Positions 63,389-64,000 of a stretch of 64,000 nt of DNA are shown here, piece after piece. Both the position numbers and the translations under genes were made by a program. The notes under the pieces are model-generated. The model was given only the letters and a program-made list of their open reading frames with translations, had not been told where the DNA came from and did no database searches. The stretch covers positions 22,810 to 86,809 of the forward strand of contig CP138908.1 of the NCBI GenBank assembly GCA_033977085.1, written 5' to 3'. Position 1 is the stretch's first letter, and each line of letters begins with the position of its first letter. This stretch comes from Apirhabdus apintestini. Its GTDB lineage: Bacteria; Pseudomonadota; Gammaproteobacteria; Enterobacterales; Enterobacteriaceae.

Positions 63389-63919
63389 TTACCAGTGAAT
63401 ATTGATTGTGTTTTGAATGGCGTTAAGCACCGCCGGATTGCAGATTAAAAGCACGCCGCAAACGAAGCGCTTGATACCTGATGTGATGTCATCACCGCGT
63501 GATAGCCCGGTGTGACCGTCTTTTGAGACCGTCGCAGGCGCAACAGTCCATTGAGAACAAAAAACCATCCCACCGTCTGCAAGACGGTTAGGCCCGCATT
63601 GACCGCTTGGGCTGCGGGACCATACCGCGCCTCCGGTACATACGAGATGGCATCGTATGTCACGGCACCCAACGCAAACTGATTGGCGCCAGCATTAACA
63701 ACGCTCTCAATGCTGATGATGCAACACCCGAGTAGTAGGACGGCGAGAAAGGTGCCAGCGGAGTCGAGCTCGCTGACCGCGCCGAGTGCGTCCCGCCTGA
63801 CCAGACAGATAAAGAATGATAAGGGCGATGCCACCGACGCCTGCGATGGCCAGAACCAGTTGCGTTGTGATAGCGGATAAACTGTTTGCCGCATTGGCCA
63901 ACATCTGGACAAAGTCCAT
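63389..63919 (-). pseudogene. traQ: TraQ-like transfer membrane protein (two frameshifts)
   Basis: MDFVQMLANAANSLSAITTQ and VLAIAGVGGIALIILYLSG run in one frame to about 63800; the frame RDALGAVSELDSAGTFLAVL carries the middle; another shift near 63515 gives KDGHTGLSRGDD and the end NTINIHW at 63389. Corrected length about 176 residues, as in R64 TraQ. Three to four membrane helices. Confidence 0.72.
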
Positions 63920-63928
63920 ATCCTCTCC

Positions 63929-64000
63929 TTAACGAATGACGCCCGATGAGGTCACCACTTCACGTTTGCTTTCATCGATGCGTAAAACCGTCGCGCCGGC
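63929..64000 (-). CDS. traP: TraP-like protein, C-terminal end (runs off window)
   Basis: The last 23 codons, AGATVLRIDESKREVVTSSG then VIR and TAA at 63929-63931, 9 bases upstream of traQ. IncI order places traP before traQ; homology cannot be judged from this fragment. Confidence 0.45.
   Translation of the reverse strand, partial: AGATVLRIDESKREVVTSSGVIR

Overview
The window looks like most of a conjugative plasmid from an enterobacterium (Enterobacterales; a Sodalis/Pectobacterium/Serratia-type host would fit, but the sequence does not fix the genus). The backbone belongs to the IncI/IncL-M group: a RepA gene under leader-peptide/pseudoknot antisense control, a NusG-like TraB and a PilL-type pilus lipoprotein at one end, an oriT with NikA/NikB and a divergent MobC, a Nuc endonuclease, and a type IVB (Dot/Icm-like) transfer operon traQRTUWXY-exc-trbABC at the other end. 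Partition is P1-like (parA, parB, parS). An SOS-controlled impCAB mutagenesis operon and anti-restriction genes fill the region in front of oriT.

Layout. 1-5 kb: pilL, small tra-leader genes and traB (minus strand), one of them cut by an IS21 element. 5-7.1 kb: replicon (Inc hairpin, leader peptide, repA, DnaA boxes). 7.8-12 kb: AT-rich cargo with lipoproteins and an M20 amidohydrolase plus membrane-protein operon, abutting a Tn3-family tnpA fragment (12-13.4 kb). 13.4-16.3 kb: unrecognised plasmid genes. 16.7-20.9 kb: a probable phage-defence operon (AbiJ-N/restriction-nuclease fusion, a 45-aa protein, a ~190-aa protein) behind a serine resolvase, cut by an IS21. 21-25.5 kb: parABS and impCAB. 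25.5-30.5 kb: GC-rich leading region with repeated intergenic elements, a methylase, DUF1380 genes and klcA/ardB. 31-33 kb: third IS21. 33.4-38.1 kb: small leading-region genes, DUF4942, mobC, oriT, nikA, nikB. 38.2-39.1 kb: an Rpn-type nuclease. 39.1-47 kb: two IS21 copies bracketing about 4 kb of a ColE1-type mobilisable plasmid (origin remnant, mobA'/mobB/mobD) that carries a class 3 lipase toxin-like gene and a lipoprotein that may be its immunity partner. 47-64 kb: nuc and the transfer operon, with a DinQ-like toxin/tandem small-RNA locus at 52.6-52.9 kb and a three-gene AT-rich cargo insert at 61.3-62.9 kb.

Five near-identical IS21-family copies (about 1.95 kb) are present; only two have target-site duplications, so the others probably mark recombination joints. 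More than twenty otherwise well-conserved genes are split by single-base indels, mostly in short homopolymers, and the same indel recurs in IS copies according to their orientation. This points at least partly to uncorrected sequencing errors rather than true decay; I label these genes pseudogenes as read but give the frame-corrected product.
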